DNA of 64,000 nucleotides. Source: Microbacterium sp. GTDB taxonomy: Bacteria; Actinomycetota; Actinomycetes; Actinomycetales; Microbacteriaceae. Shown here in pieces: positions 18,683 to 27,005 of the stretch; the stretch's first letter is position 1; the number at the start of each line of letters is the position of its first letter. The notes beneath the pieces were generated by a model that had not been told where the DNA came from, made no database searches, and worked only from the letters and a program-made list of their open reading frames with translations. The position numbers were made by a program, and so were the translations under genes. The DNA lies in the NCBI RefSeq assembly GCF_011620665.1, contig NZ_WOYQ01000069.1:1-64000 (forward strand), written 5' to 3'.

Positions 18683-19761
18683 CCGAGACGACCACGATCC
18701 GCGTGAGCGGCGACAGCGAGTACGACATCCGGATCGGCCGCGGCATCCTCGGCGACGTCGCCGGTTCGCTCGCCCCCACAGTCCGGAAGGTCCTCATCGT
18801 CCACCCACCGACGCTCACCGAAGCCGCCGGTCGGCTTCGCGAGAGCCTCCAGTCGACAGGTGAGCGGCAGGTGCTGCTCGCCGAGATCCCCGATGCAGAA
18901 CAGGGCAAACGGGTCGAGGTCGCTGCCTTCTGCTGGCAGGTGATGGGTCAGGCCGACTTCACCCGCACCGACGCCGTCGTCGGGTTCGGCGGCGGAGCGG
19001 TCACCGACCTCGCCGGATTCGTCGCAGCCACCTGGCTGCGCGGCGTCCAGATCGTGCAGGTGCCGACGACCATCCTCGCGATGGTGGATGCTGCCGTCGG
19101 CGGGAAGACCGGCATCAATACGGCGGAAGGAAAGAACCTCGTCGGTGCCTTCTGGGCTCCGCGGGCGGTGATCTGCGATCTCGACCTGCTCGATTCGTTG
19201 AGTGAGCACGAGCGCGTCGCGGGATTCGCCGAAGTCGTCAAGGCCGGATTCATCTGGTATCCCGAGATCCTGGATCTCATCGAGACGGATCCGAACGCGG
19301 TCGTCGACCCGCGCAGCGACGCGTTCCGGCGCTGCATCGAGCTGGCGATCGAGATGAAGGCTCGGGTCGTCGGCGACGACCTCCGTGAGGCCGGGCTGCG
19401 CGAGATCCTCAACTACGGCCACACGCTGGGCCACGCGATCGAACACGCCGAGCGGTATCGCTGGCGGCACGGCGCCGCCATCTCGGTCGGCATGCTCTTC
19501 GCCGCCGAGCTCTCGCGATTGGCCGGGAGACTGCCGGATGCCGCCGCGCAACGCCACCGGGACATCCTCGAGCTCCTGGGCCTTCCGACGACCTATCGCG
19601 CCGGTGCATGGCAGCAGCTCCTGGCAACGATGCAGCGCGACAAGAAGAGCAGGGGTGGGATGCTGCGCTTCATCGTGCTCGACGACATCGGCAAGCCCAC
19701 CGTCCTGCAGGCGCCCGACGAGTCACTGCTGTTCGCCGCTTACCAGGAAGTCACCGAATGA
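18679..19761 (+). CDS. aroB: 3-dehydroquinate synthase
   Basis: Second step of the shikimate pathway: turns DAHP into 3-dehydroquinate with NAD and a divalent metal. 360 residues. The NAD-binding GGGAVTDLAGF segment, the VPTTILAMVDAAVGGKTGIN block and the metal ligands in YGHTLGHAIE and RWRHGAAIS are all visible. The ATG overlaps the end of aroK by four bases. aroQ follows after 41 bases but has its own leaderless promoter hexamer. Confidence 0.97.
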   Translation: MTETTTIRVSGDSEYDIRIGRGILGDVAGSLAPTVRKVLIVHPPTLTEAAGRLRESLQSTGERQVLLAEIPDAEQGKRVEVAAFCWQVMGQADFTRTDAVVGFGGGAVTDLAGFVAATWLRGVQIVQVPTTILAMVDAAVGGKTGINTAEGKNLVGAFWAPRAVICDLDLLDSLSEHERVAGFAEVVKAGFIWYPEILDLIETDPNAVVDPRSDAFRRCIELAIEMKARVVGDDLREAGLREILNYGHTLGHAIEHAERYRWRHGAAISVGMLFAAELSRLAGRLPDAAAQRHRDILELLGLPTTYRAGAWQQLLATMQRDKKSRGGMLRFIVLDDIGKPTVLQAPDESLLFAAYQEVTE

Positions 19762-19790
19762 GACGCGCCGTCACGGTGCCCCGCTGCCGG

Positions 19791-19796
19791 TAGGGT
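19791..19796 (+). promoter_or_regulatory. Leaderless -10 element (TAGGGT) for aroQ
   Basis: TAGGGT ends six bases before the GTG at 19803, with no ribosome-binding site between. aroQ could thus be made separately from the upstream aro cluster. Confidence 0.5.
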
Positions 19797-19802
19797 GCTG
19801 AC

Positions 19803-20261
19803 GTGTCCACACCTCGACGTCTACTGCTGGTCAACGGGCCGAACCTCAACCTCCTCGGCACGCGAGAGCCGCAGATCTACGGCACCGGCACCCTTGCCGA
19901 TGTCGAACAGATCGTCACGCACGCCGCCTCAGCCCTCGGCTTCGCGGTACGCGCGATCCAATCCAACCACGAGGGCGTACTGCTCGATGCGATCCATGCC
20001 GCGCGCGATGACTGCGCGGGCATCGTGATCAATCCCGGCGGACTCACCCACACGTCGATCGTGCTGCGCGACGCCCTCACGGGCGTCGCCCTCCCGATCG
20101 CCGAGGTCCATATCTCGGACGTGCGCGCGCGCGAGGAGTTCCGGCACTTCTCCTACGTACGCGACATCGCCGCCGTGCGCGTCGTAGGCGAGGGAGTCCC
20201 CGGCTACGGTCGCGCCACGCGCCTGCTCATCGAGACCATCACCGGTCGCGCCGAGGGCTGA
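19803..20261 (+). CDS. aroQ: Type II 3-dehydroquinate dehydratase
   Basis: Dehydrates 3-dehydroquinate to 3-dehydroshikimate through the type II (flavodoxin-like fold, dodecameric) mechanism. 152 residues. NGPNLN at 11-16, the catalytic Tyr26 on the mobile loop, the SNHEG and NPGGLTH substrate-binding loops, and the catalytic His in EVHISD are present. The GTG start fits the leaderless promoter spacing. With aroE, aroC, aroK and aroB upstream, five shikimate-pathway genes lie in this stretch; DAHP synthase and EPSP synthase are not here. Confidence 0.96.
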   Translation: MSTPRRLLLVNGPNLNLLGTREPQIYGTGTLADVEQIVTHAASALGFAVRAIQSNHEGVLLDAIHAARDDCAGIVINPGGLTHTSIVLRDALTGVALPIAEVHISDVRAREEFRHFSYVRDIAAVRVVGEGVPGYGRATRLLIETITGRAEG

Positions 20262-20306
20262 GCCCTCCCAGATCATTCGCCTCCGATGGCGTCGGCGCCC
20301 ATCCCG

Positions 20307-20312
20307 TAGAAT
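20307..20312 (+). promoter_or_regulatory. Probable -10 element (TAGAAT) for efp-nusB
   Basis: TAGAAT in the 118-base gap before efp would give a leader of about 60 bases. No convincing -35 box. Confidence 0.45.
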
Positions 20313-20379
20313 CGACTGTCGGCCCGCCCCCGACCTCCGGGGCGTTGCGCCTCGCACCCTTCAGAACGGAAGAACGCTC

Positions 20380-20940
20380 ATGGCATCCACCGCAGACATC
20401 AAGAACGGCGTCGTCCTCTCGATCGACGGACAGTTGTGGAACGTGATCGAGTTCCAGCACGTCAAGCCGGGCAAGGGCGGTGCGTTCGTGCGCACGAAGC
20501 TCAAGAACGTCGTGAGCGGCAAGGTCGTCGATCGTACCTACAACGCAGGCGCCAAGATCGACATCGAGAACGTCGACCGCCGCGACTTCACGTACCTCTA
20601 CAACGACGGCGACGGTTTCGTGTTCATGGACGTCGACAACTACGACCAGCTCACCGTGGGAGCGGCGACCGTGGGCGATGCGAAGAACTTCATGCTGGAG
20701 AATCAGCAGGTCCAGATCGCACTGAACAACGACAACCCGCTGTACGTCGAGCTGCCGGCCTCCGTGATCCTCGAGATCACCTACACCGAGCCCGGACTGC
20801 AGGGCGACCGGTCGTCGGCCGGCACCAAGCCTGCCACGGTCGAGACCGGGTACGAGATCCAGGTTCCCCTGTTCGTCGAGCAGGGCACGAAAGTCAAGGT
20901 CGACACCCGGACGGGTGAATACCTCGGCCGCGTCAACTGA
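20380..20940 (+). CDS. efp: Elongation factor P
   Basis: Relieves ribosomes stalled at polyproline runs. 186 residues in the three-domain L-shape order. The tip loop carries VKPGKGGAF with the lysine at position 32, so this is the ordinary lysine-loop type, not the PGKGP type described in some actinobacteria. No modification genes are visible nearby. The ATG at 20380 has GAACGGAAGAA upstream as a loose ribosome-binding site. nusB begins one base after the stop, so the two probably form an operon, as in many actinobacteria. Confidence 0.96.
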   Translation: MASTADIKNGVVLSIDGQLWNVIEFQHVKPGKGGAFVRTKLKNVVSGKVVDRTYNAGAKIDIENVDRRDFTYLYNDGDGFVFMDVDNYDQLTVGAATVGDAKNFMLENQQVQIALNNDNPLYVELPASVILEITYTEPGLQGDRSSAGTKPATVETGYEIQVPLFVEQGTKVKVDTRTGEYLGRVN

Positions 20941-20941
20941 C

Positions 20942-21352
20942 TTGAGCGCCCGCAGCAAGGCGCGCAAACGCGCCCTCGACATCCTGTATCAGTCCGATGT
21001 CCGAGGCGACGACCTCCGCGCGACGCTCGTGGTCGAGGCGGAGCGCGCGGCGAATGAGCCGGCACGTGAGGCGTCGTGGCTCTACGCTCGTGAGATCGTG
21101 GACGGGGTGATCGACAACCGCGACGAGATCGACGAGCAGATCATCACTCACGCGCGGGATTGGAAGCTCGAGCGGATGCCGGCCGTCGACCGTGCGATCC
21201 TCCGCATGGGCGTGTGGGAGCTCCTGTACAACGGTGAAGTGCCCGCCGCCGTTGCGATCGACGAGGCGGTGGAGCTCGCGAAGGAGTACTCCACCGACGA
21301 TTCCGGAGCTTTCGTGCACGGTGTGCTGGCCCGCATCACACGCGCCAACTGA
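20942..21352 (+). CDS. nusB: Transcription antitermination factor NusB
   Basis: All-helical RNA-binding protein that binds boxA with NusE (S10) to protect rRNA transcription from early termination. 136 residues from the TTG at 20942, which opens the typical SARSKARKRALDILYQ segment. The C-terminal half carries AVDRAILRMGVWELLY and VAIDEAVELAKEY, both family signatures. An in-frame GTG at 20915, inside efp, would add nine residues with no homology. Neither start has a strong ribosome-binding site; translation may depend on coupling with efp. Confidence 0.93.
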   Translation: MSARSKARKRALDILYQSDVRGDDLRATLVVEAERAANEPAREASWLYAREIVDGVIDNRDEIDEQIITHARDWKLERMPAVDRAILRMGVWELLYNGEVPAAVAIDEAVELAKEYSTDDSGAFVHGVLARITRAN

Positions 21353-21391
21353 TCTCTCCGCCGCCAGACAGACCCCGTGAGGAGGGAAAAC

Positions 21392-24300
21392 GTGTCCGCC
21401 CCGCCCGTCCCCGACGCCGAGATCCGTCGTGCGGTCGGGGCGGGCGCATACGCGCGGGGTCTCGACTACGCGCGGAGCGCCGCAGTGCGTCGGATCAGCT
21501 GGGATGACGTGGATTCCACGCTCCGCGGGCTCGTCGCGGGCAGCGCATCCGCGCTGTATCGCTGCACGATCCGGCTCGATGCGACCGGTGTGACGCCGCG
21601 CATCATGACCGCATACTGCTCGTGCCCGGTCGGCGAGAACTGCAAGCACACCGTCGCCACGCTGGTGCGCAGCAACGCCGGCGCGAGCGCCGGCGTGCAC
21701 GCGGATGTCGGCGCCGCTCAACCGGTTTCTCCGCCACCCTCGAGCTGGCGGGCCCTGTTGCCGCCCGATGAGTCGGCCGTCGCGGTTCGTCCCCTGGCCC
21801 TGGGCGTGGAAGTGCGCCTGCGCGAGCCGCGCGAGACTGCTCACTGGGGCGCGCGCCGGGTGCAGACTGCCACTCCCCGCGCCCTCGCTGCAGCGTTTGC
21901 CCGCGGGCGCACCGAGGACGTCTCGGTGGGGCTTCGGCCGTTGACTCGCAGCGCCGCCACGGGCGCATGGGTGCGAGCCGAGGTGTCCTGGGAGATTCTG
22001 CGCCGCAACGTCCACCAGGCGTCCCCGAACCGACACCCGCACGTCCAAGCGCGCTGGTTCACGGAGCTGTACGGCATCGCGCATGAGGCCCGACTGCTCG
22101 CCGGCGTCCACGACGATTCCACCTGGGTGACGCTCGACGCGGTCGAATCGGGGTTGCTCTGGCCGCACCTGCGATCGGCGGAGGGACTCGGAATCGCGAT
22201 CGTGGCTACGGCGAAGAGCCAGACGGTCACGACCGCGGACACAGCCGACGTGGCGGTTTCCGTCGAGCGGACGGCCGCCGGGGGGTTGGCGCTGATCCCG
22301 CACGTGACGATCGACGGTGAAATCGTCGATCCTGCTGCGGTGCGCCCTGTCGGTCACGTGGGCGTGTACGCCGTTGCGGCCACCGGTTCAGGCATCCGCC
22401 TCACGCTGGCGGCGCTCGCGCTCGGCGAGATCCAGCACGCACTCCTCACCTCGCGCGCACGCGTCGTGGTTCCCTCGGAGGACACCGACGAGTTTCTCAG
22501 CCGGGTCTACCCGCGCATCGCGCGCGACGCCGATGTGATCGCGGGGGAGGGGGTGCACCTGCCCGAGCCTGAGCGCACCAGCGCCGTGGCCTCGGTGCAC
22601 TTCGGTCCGTCCTCGACCGTGCGCTACACCCTGGAGTGGCACCGTCCCGGGGTCGGCCGCGCCCCCTTCGACACGACCGACGGTTCCGAAGCGGAATCAG
22701 ACCTGCGCGTCGCGATCGCACGCTCGTGGAGCGACCGAGGTCTCAGTTTCATCGCCGGAGCCGCTCTCGCCGACGTGGATGCGGCTGAGTTCACCGAGCA
22801 CGTGCTGCCCGCGCTCGAGGCGATCGTCGGCGTCCGGGTCGAAGTCCGCGGTCGGCGACGCGTGTTCCGTGAGCTGACGGGCGATCCGCGCATCACCGTG
22901 AAGACCGTCGAGAGCGACGACCCGGATTGGTTCGACCTCGGCGTGCTCGTGGAGATCGACGGCCACCGCATCCCCTTTCGCCCGTTGTTCTCTGCGCTCG
23001 CGACGCGGCGAAAGAACCTCCTGCTCGCCGATGGACACTACTTCTCCCTGGCGCATCCGGCGCTCGATCGCCTGCGGGACCTCATCGATGAAGCCGGCGA
23101 ACTGTCGGAGTGGGAGTCGGGCCCCCGGATCAGCCGCTATCAGCTGCCGCTCTGGGACGACCTCGAAGACCTCGCCGACGAGGCACTTCCGGCTCCCCGC
23201 TGGAACACCGCCGTCCAGGCGTTCCGCGGCGCCGATGTCCAACCTGTCGACCTGCCCACGGGCCTGCGCGCCGAGCTGCGACCGTACCAGAAGGAGGGGT
23301 TCCAGCGGCTCGCGCTGTGGTGGCGACATCACCTGGGCGGGATCCTCGCTGACGATATGGGGCTCGGGAAGACCATGCAGGTGCTGGCGCTGATCCTGCA
23401 CGCCCTCGAGAGCGGTGAGCGCCGACCCTTCCTGATCGTCGCTCCCACGTCGGTACTGACGACCTGGCAGACGGAGGCCGCACGATTCGCTCCGGGACTG
23501 CGCGTGCGACTCGCCGGGTCCACGGCCGCGGGGCGCGGCTTCGCGCCGGACACGAACGAAGCCGACGTGGTCGTCACTTCCTATACGGTCCTCCGGCTCG
23601 ACGAAGAACGCTTTGCCGCAGCCACCTGGGCGGGTGTGATCCTCGATGAAGCGCAGTTCGTGAAGAACCCGCGCACCCGCCTGTATCACGCCGTCCAGCG
23701 CTTGCAGGCGGACACGGTTCTGGCGGTGACGGGGACCCCGCTGGAAAACTCGCTCGTCGAGCTGTGGGCGCTCCTGTCGCTCGCGTGCCCAGGTCTGTTC
23801 CCGTCGGCGCGGAGGTTCCGTGAGGAGTATGTGCGACCCATCGAACAGGGCAGAGTGCCAGAGAATCAGGAGGGCACGCCGTACCGAGAGGATCGTCTCC
23901 GCCGACTGCGCCTGCGTGTACGGCCGTTCCTGCTGCGCCGGTCCAAAGAACTGGTCGCCCCGGAGCTGCCTGCACGCCAAGAGCAGGAGCTGCACGTCGA
24001 ACTGAGTCCGGCCCACCGGACCCTCTACGACACCGTGCTCCAGCGCGAGCGACAGAAGGTGCTGGGCCTGCTGGCAGACCTCGACCGCAACCGATTCATC
24101 GTGTTCCGTTCGCTGACGTTGCTGCGGCGCCTCGCCCTGGCCCCGGCGCTCGTCGGCATGGGCGGTGCGGGGATCCGCTCCAGCAAGCTCGACGCGTTGG
24201 GGGAGCGCCTGGGCGAGGTCGTGACCGAGGGCCATCGCGCGCTCGTGTTCAGCCAGTTCACGTCGTACCTGGCTCTCGTCCGCGACGAACTGGATGCCCA

Positions 24301-24685
24301 CGGCATCCGCTACGAGTACCTCGACGGTTCGACGCGCCGCCGCGCCGACGTCGTCGACTCGTTCCGCACGGGCGACGCGCCTGTGTTCCTCATCAGCTTG
24401 AAGGCCGGCGGATTCGGATTGACACTCACCGAGGCTGACTATGTGTTCCTGCTCGACCCGTGGTGGAACCCCGCTGCCGAGGCGCAGGCCGTGGACCGCG
24501 CTCATCGGATCGGACAGAGCCGGCCGGTCAATGTGTATCGCCTCATCGCGAGCGGCACGATCGAGGAAAAGGTCCTCGCGTTGCAGCAGCGCAAGGCGCG
24601 CCTGTTCCAATCGGTCATGGGCGACGATGACATGCTGGCGCGATCGCTGACCGCCGAAGACATCCGCGGCCTCTTCGACGCGTGA
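21392..24685 (+). CDS. SWIM zinc-finger SNF2-family helicase
   Basis: 1097 residues. N-terminal SWIM finger with C76, C78, C84 and H86 (CxC-x5-CxH), a long middle region of about 500 residues without clear motifs, then a complete SNF2 motor: Walker A region DDMGLGKT near 654-661, ILDEAQFVKN as motif II, TGTPLENS as motif III, and the second RecA lobe with VFSQFTSYL, GGFGLTLTEADYV and DRAHRIGQ. Such proteins move along double-stranded DNA; the substrate of this class is not known. The GTG at 21392 is preferred because GAGGAGGG (21379-21386) precedes it; a GTG at 21377 lies before that site. Not in an operon with nusB by spacing (39 bases) but on the same strand. Confidence 0.92.
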   Translation: MSAPPVPDAEIRRAVGAGAYARGLDYARSAAVRRISWDDVDSTLRGLVAGSASALYRCTIRLDATGVTPRIMTAYCSCPVGENCKHTVATLVRSNAGASAGVHADVGAAQPVSPPPSSWRALLPPDESAVAVRPLALGVEVRLREPRETAHWGARRVQTATPRALAAAFARGRTEDVSVGLRPLTRSAATGAWVRAEVSWEILRRNVHQASPNRHPHVQARWFTELYGIAHEARLLAGVHDDSTWVTLDAVESGLLWPHLRSAEGLGIAIVATAKSQTVTTADTADVAVSVERTAAGGLALIPHVTIDGEIVDPAAVRPVGHVGVYAVAATGSGIRLTLAALALGEIQHALLTSRARVVVPSEDTDEFLSRVYPRIARDADVIAGEGVHLPEPERTSAVASVHFGPSSTVRYTLEWHRPGVGRAPFDTTDGSEAESDLRVAIARSWSDRGLSFIAGAALADVDAAEFTEHVLPALEAIVGVRVEVRGRRRVFRELTGDPRITVKTVESDDPDWFDLGVLVEIDGHRIPFRPLFSALATRRKNLLLADGHYFSLAHPALDRLRDLIDEAGELSEWESGPRISRYQLPLWDDLEDLADEALPAPRWNTAVQAFRGADVQPVDLPTGLRAELRPYQKEGFQRLALWWRHHLGGILADDMGLGKTMQVLALILHALESGERRPFLIVAPTSVLTTWQTEAARFAPGLRVRLAGSTAAGRGFAPDTNEADVVVTSYTVLRLDEERFAAATWAGVILDEAQFVKNPRTRLYHAVQRLQADTVLAVTGTPLENSLVELWALLSLACPGLFPSARRFREEYVRPIEQGRVPENQEGTPYREDRLRRLRLRVRPFLLRRSKELVAPELPARQEQELHVELSPAHRTLYDTVLQRERQKVLGLLADLDRNRFIVFRSLTLLRRLALAPALVGMGGAGIRSSKLDALGERLGEVVTEGHRALVFSQFTSYLALVRDELDAHGIRYEYLDGSTRRRADVVDSFRTGDAPVFLISLKAGGFGLTLTEADYVFLLDPWWNPAAEAQAVDRAHRIGQSRPVNVYRLIASGTIEEKVLALQQRKARLFQSVMGDDDMLARSLTAEDIRGLFDA

Positions 24686-24713
24686 GGCGCGCGCTTTGCA
24701 CGGCCCGCGCGCC
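24686..24713 (+). terminator. Possible hairpin terminator after the SNF2 gene
   Basis: GGCGCGCG (24686-24693) pairs with CGCGCGCC (24706-24713) directly after the stop codon. There is no T-run, so it may act only as a transcript-end stabiliser. Confidence 0.4.
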
Positions 24714-24735
24714 CGGTGCCGGCATCCGCTCCGCG

Positions 24736-24741
24736 TAGACT
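24736..24741 (+). promoter_or_regulatory. Possible -10 element (TAGACT) for the MBL/Rieske gene
   Basis: TAGACT 29 bases before the ATG. The implied leader of about 23 bases contains AGGAGGT (24757-24763). Confidence 0.45.
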
Positions 24742-24770
24742 CGTCGTCGCTCGACCAGGAGGTTCCCCCC

Positions 24771-26348
24771 ATGCGCATCACAGGACTCGGCCACGCCGGC
24801 ATGTTCATCGAAACGACCGGGGGCAGCATCCTCTGCGACCCGGTCGTCGGACCAAGCTTCTTCGGATCGTGGTTCCCTTTTCCCGACAACCGAGGCTTGG
24901 ACTGGCCGCGCTTCGGCGCCGCGGACTTCCTGTACATCTCGCACCGCCACCGTGATCACTTCGATCCGGCGCTGCTCCAGAGCCACGTGCGCCGCGACAT
25001 CCCCGTTCTCCTGCCCGACTACCCGACCGAGGATCTTGAGAGCGATCTTCGCGCGCTCGGATTCGACAACATCGTTTACACGCAGGCCGGCGTGCCGCAG
25101 CTCTTCGGTGATCTGAGGGTCATGATCACCCCGCTTCGCGCCCCCAGCGACGGCCCGATCGGAGACTCGTCGCTGTCGGTCGACGACGGCACCGCCAGCA
25201 TCCTGAATCAGAACGATTCGCACCCGCTGGATCTCGAGACGCTGCTGAGCTTCGGGACTCCGGATGCGTACTTCACCCAGACCTCCGGTGCGATCTGGTG
25301 GCCCATGGTCTACGACCTGCCCCAGGACGCGAAGCAGAATTTCGCGCACCTCAAACGCGATGCGCAGAACAAGCGCGCGCTCTACTACATCGAGAAGGTC
25401 GATGCCGCGCACGTCTTCCCGATGGCCGGTCCGCCGATGTTTCTGCGCGAGGATCTCTTCGGCTACAACGGGTGGGGCAGCGAGGAGGATTCGATCTTCA
25501 CCGATCAGGCGCAGTTCCTCGCGCATATGGCGGAGGTCCGCCCTGCCCAGCAGGGGCACTTGTTCCTCCCGGGCACGCAGGTCGATCTGAACGGCAGCGC
25601 GGCACAGATCACCCAGACGCTGTACACCGAGGCGGAGATCGAGCGCGTCTTCCACGACAAGTGGAACTACCTCGCGCAACAGCGGGATGGCCGCCAGAGC
25701 GAGATCGCCGCCGAACAGGCCTCGCGTGCCCCCGTCCTGCCGCCGGCCGAGATGCTTTCCGCGCTCAAAGACTGGTGGGAGCCGCTCCTGCGCCGGGCGC
25801 GGACGATCCGCGCGGGCGTCGGCGGAAATGTCCGCTTCCGCATCGGCGAGCTGGACATGGTCGTCGACTTCCCCCGCGCAAAGGTCCGTGAGTACGCCGG
25901 GGAGGAGTGCCTCTACTGGTACACGATCCCCGCCGACCTCGTCTCGACCAACATCGCCGACCACGAAATCGACTGGTCCAACTCGATCTTCCTGTCGATG
26001 CAGTTCCAGGTCGGCCGAAGTGGAAAGTTCAACGAGTTCCTGACGACCTTTCTCAAGTGCCTGTCGCGCGACCGCATCGAGTACGTCGAGAACTGGTACG
26101 CCGAGCAGTCCGATCAGACCGAGGACACCGAACTGGGCGAGTGGACCGTCCAGCGGCGATGCCCGCACCTGCGCGCCGACCTCACCAAGACCGGCACGAT
26201 CGAGGACGGCGTTCTCACGTGCTCGTTGCACGACTGGAAGTGGGACCTCGCCACCGGCCGGTGCTTGACGACACAGGGCCACCCGATCCGGGCGAGCGTC
26301 TCCGTCGACGGGGGACTCACCGAAGCCGCGACGCAGCCGACGCCGTGA
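24771..26348 (+). CDS. Metallo-beta-lactamase-fold protein with C-terminal Rieske [2Fe-2S] domain
   Basis: 525 residues. The N-terminal half has the UlaG-like metallo-beta-lactamase fold: LGHAGMFIET at the start, the metal motif HRHRDH at 58-63, and further His/Asp-containing loops. The C-terminal end carries a Rieske cluster site, C464-P-H466 and C484-S-L-H487 (CxH-x17-CxxH). The only well-known proteins that join these two modules are CMP-N-acetylneuraminate hydroxylases, where the Rieske part comes first. The substrate here is unknown, and no sialic acid genes are nearby. The ATG at 24771 has AGGAGGT seven bases ahead. It stands alone between the SNF2 gene and the pyr operon. Domain calls are firm, function is not. 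Confidence 0.82.
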   Translation: MRITGLGHAGMFIETTGGSILCDPVVGPSFFGSWFPFPDNRGLDWPRFGAADFLYISHRHRDHFDPALLQSHVRRDIPVLLPDYPTEDLESDLRALGFDNIVYTQAGVPQLFGDLRVMITPLRAPSDGPIGDSSLSVDDGTASILNQNDSHPLDLETLLSFGTPDAYFTQTSGAIWWPMVYDLPQDAKQNFAHLKRDAQNKRALYYIEKVDAAHVFPMAGPPMFLREDLFGYNGWGSEEDSIFTDQAQFLAHMAEVRPAQQGHLFLPGTQVDLNGSAAQITQTLYTEAEIERVFHDKWNYLAQQRDGRQSEIAAEQASRAPVLPPAEMLSALKDWWEPLLRRARTIRAGVGGNVRFRIGELDMVVDFPRAKVREYAGEECLYWYTIPADLVSTNIADHEIDWSNSIFLSMQFQVGRSGKFNEFLTTFLKCLSRDRIEYVENWYAEQSDQTEDTELGEWTVQRRCPHLRADLTKTGTIEDGVLTCSLHDWKWDLATGRCLTTQGHPIRASVSVDGGLTEAATQPTP

Positions 26349-26396
26349 ACGCTCCCCGCATGGCAGCGGCGAAGAACCTGCGGCGGTTCCGTCCGG

Positions 26397-26402
26397 TAGT
26401 GT
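26397..26402 (+). promoter_or_regulatory. Possible -10 element (TAGTGT) for the pyr operon
   Basis: TAGTGT placed so that transcription would start near 26409, giving a leader of about 54 bases that begins just before the PyrR-binding element. Confidence 0.4.
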
Positions 26403-26422
26403 GGGTGACGTAAGCACAGCAA

Positions 26423-26456
26423 CCTTTAACACCGTCCCGTGAGGCGGAGAAGGGAG
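26423..26456 (+). promoter_or_regulatory. PyrR-binding RNA element overlapping the pyrR ribosome-binding site
   Basis: The leader has the PyrR recognition pattern seen in other bacteria: CCTTTAAC, then CCGTCCCGTGAGGCGG, then AGAAGGGAG. CCTT (26423-26426) can pair with AAGG (26450-26453), and CCG (26432-26434) with CGG (26445-26447), leaving the purine-rich bulge and a loop with GTGAGG. The lower stem uses bases of the GGGAG ribosome-binding site (26452-26456), so PyrR plus uridine nucleotides should block translation of pyrR. There is no terminator hairpin before the gene, so attenuation by termination is unlikely. Confidence 0.75.
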
Positions 26457-26462
26457 CGGCCG

Positions 26463-27005
26463 ATGAGCACCAGCGAGAACGCGCGCACCGTGCTTGAACA
26501 AGCCGACATCGCGCGCGCCCTGACTCGGATCTCTCACGAGATCCTCGAGTCGAACAAGGGTCCCGACGACCTGATGGTCCTCGGCATCCCGACCCGTGGC
26601 GTCACTCTCGCCGAGCGCATCGGGGCGCAGCTGGCCGAGATCTCCGGCCGGCCGGTTCCGGTGGGCGCCCTCGACGTCACGATGTACCGCGATGACCTGC
26701 ACCGTCATCCGACGCGCACGCCCCACGCGACGCAGATCCCGCCGGGTGGGATCGATGGCAAGACGGTCATCCTCGCCGACGATGTCCTGTTCTCGGGTCG
26801 ATCGATTCGCGCCGCGCTCGATGCGTTGAGCGACATCGGCAGGCCTGCGGCCGTCCGCCTCGCGATCCTCGTTGATCGCGGGCACCGCGAGCTGCCGATC
26901 CGGCCCGACTTCGTGGGCAAGAACCTGCCGAGCGCCCGACACGAACGCGTGCAGGTCCGGCTGGTCGAGGTGGACGGTGTCGACGAGGTGACGATCGCGT
27001 CATGA
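26463..27005 (+). CDS. pyrR: Bifunctional pyr operon regulator PyrR / uracil phosphoribosyltransferase
   Basis: RNA-binding repressor of the pyr operon, with uracil phosphoribosyltransferase activity in the family. 180 residues. The PRPP-binding signature [13 protein letters not shown] spans 102-114; GIPTRGVTL and [13 protein letters not shown] are also typical. The ATG at 26463 is chosen over a GTG at 26439 because the latter lies inside the PyrR-binding RNA and GGGAG stands six bases before the ATG. It starts the pyrR-pyrB-pyrC-X-carA-carB-pyrF operon; the stop overlaps pyrB by four bases. Confidence 0.95.
   Translation: MSTSENARTVLEQADIARALTRISHEILESNKGPDDLMVLGIPTRGVTLAERIGAQLAEISGRPVPVGALDVTMYRDDLHRHPTRTPHATQIPPGGIDGKTVILADDVLFSGRSIRAALDALSDIGRPAAVRLAILVDRGHRELPIRPDFVGKNLPSARHERVQVRLVEVDGVDEVTIAS

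Noticed and set aside
20915..20941. GTG start for nusB inside efp
   Set aside because: The nine extra residues do not match NusB proteins, whose conserved N-terminus begins at the TTG at 20942.
26439..26462. Upstream GTG start for pyrR
   Set aside because: It lies inside the PyrR-binding loop and has no ribosome-binding site; the added residues are a run of arginines without homology.
24615..26942. Open frame of about 775 codons on the minus strand across the MBL/Rieske gene and pyrR
   Set aside because: It spans two well-supported genes and their promoter region and shows no family motif.
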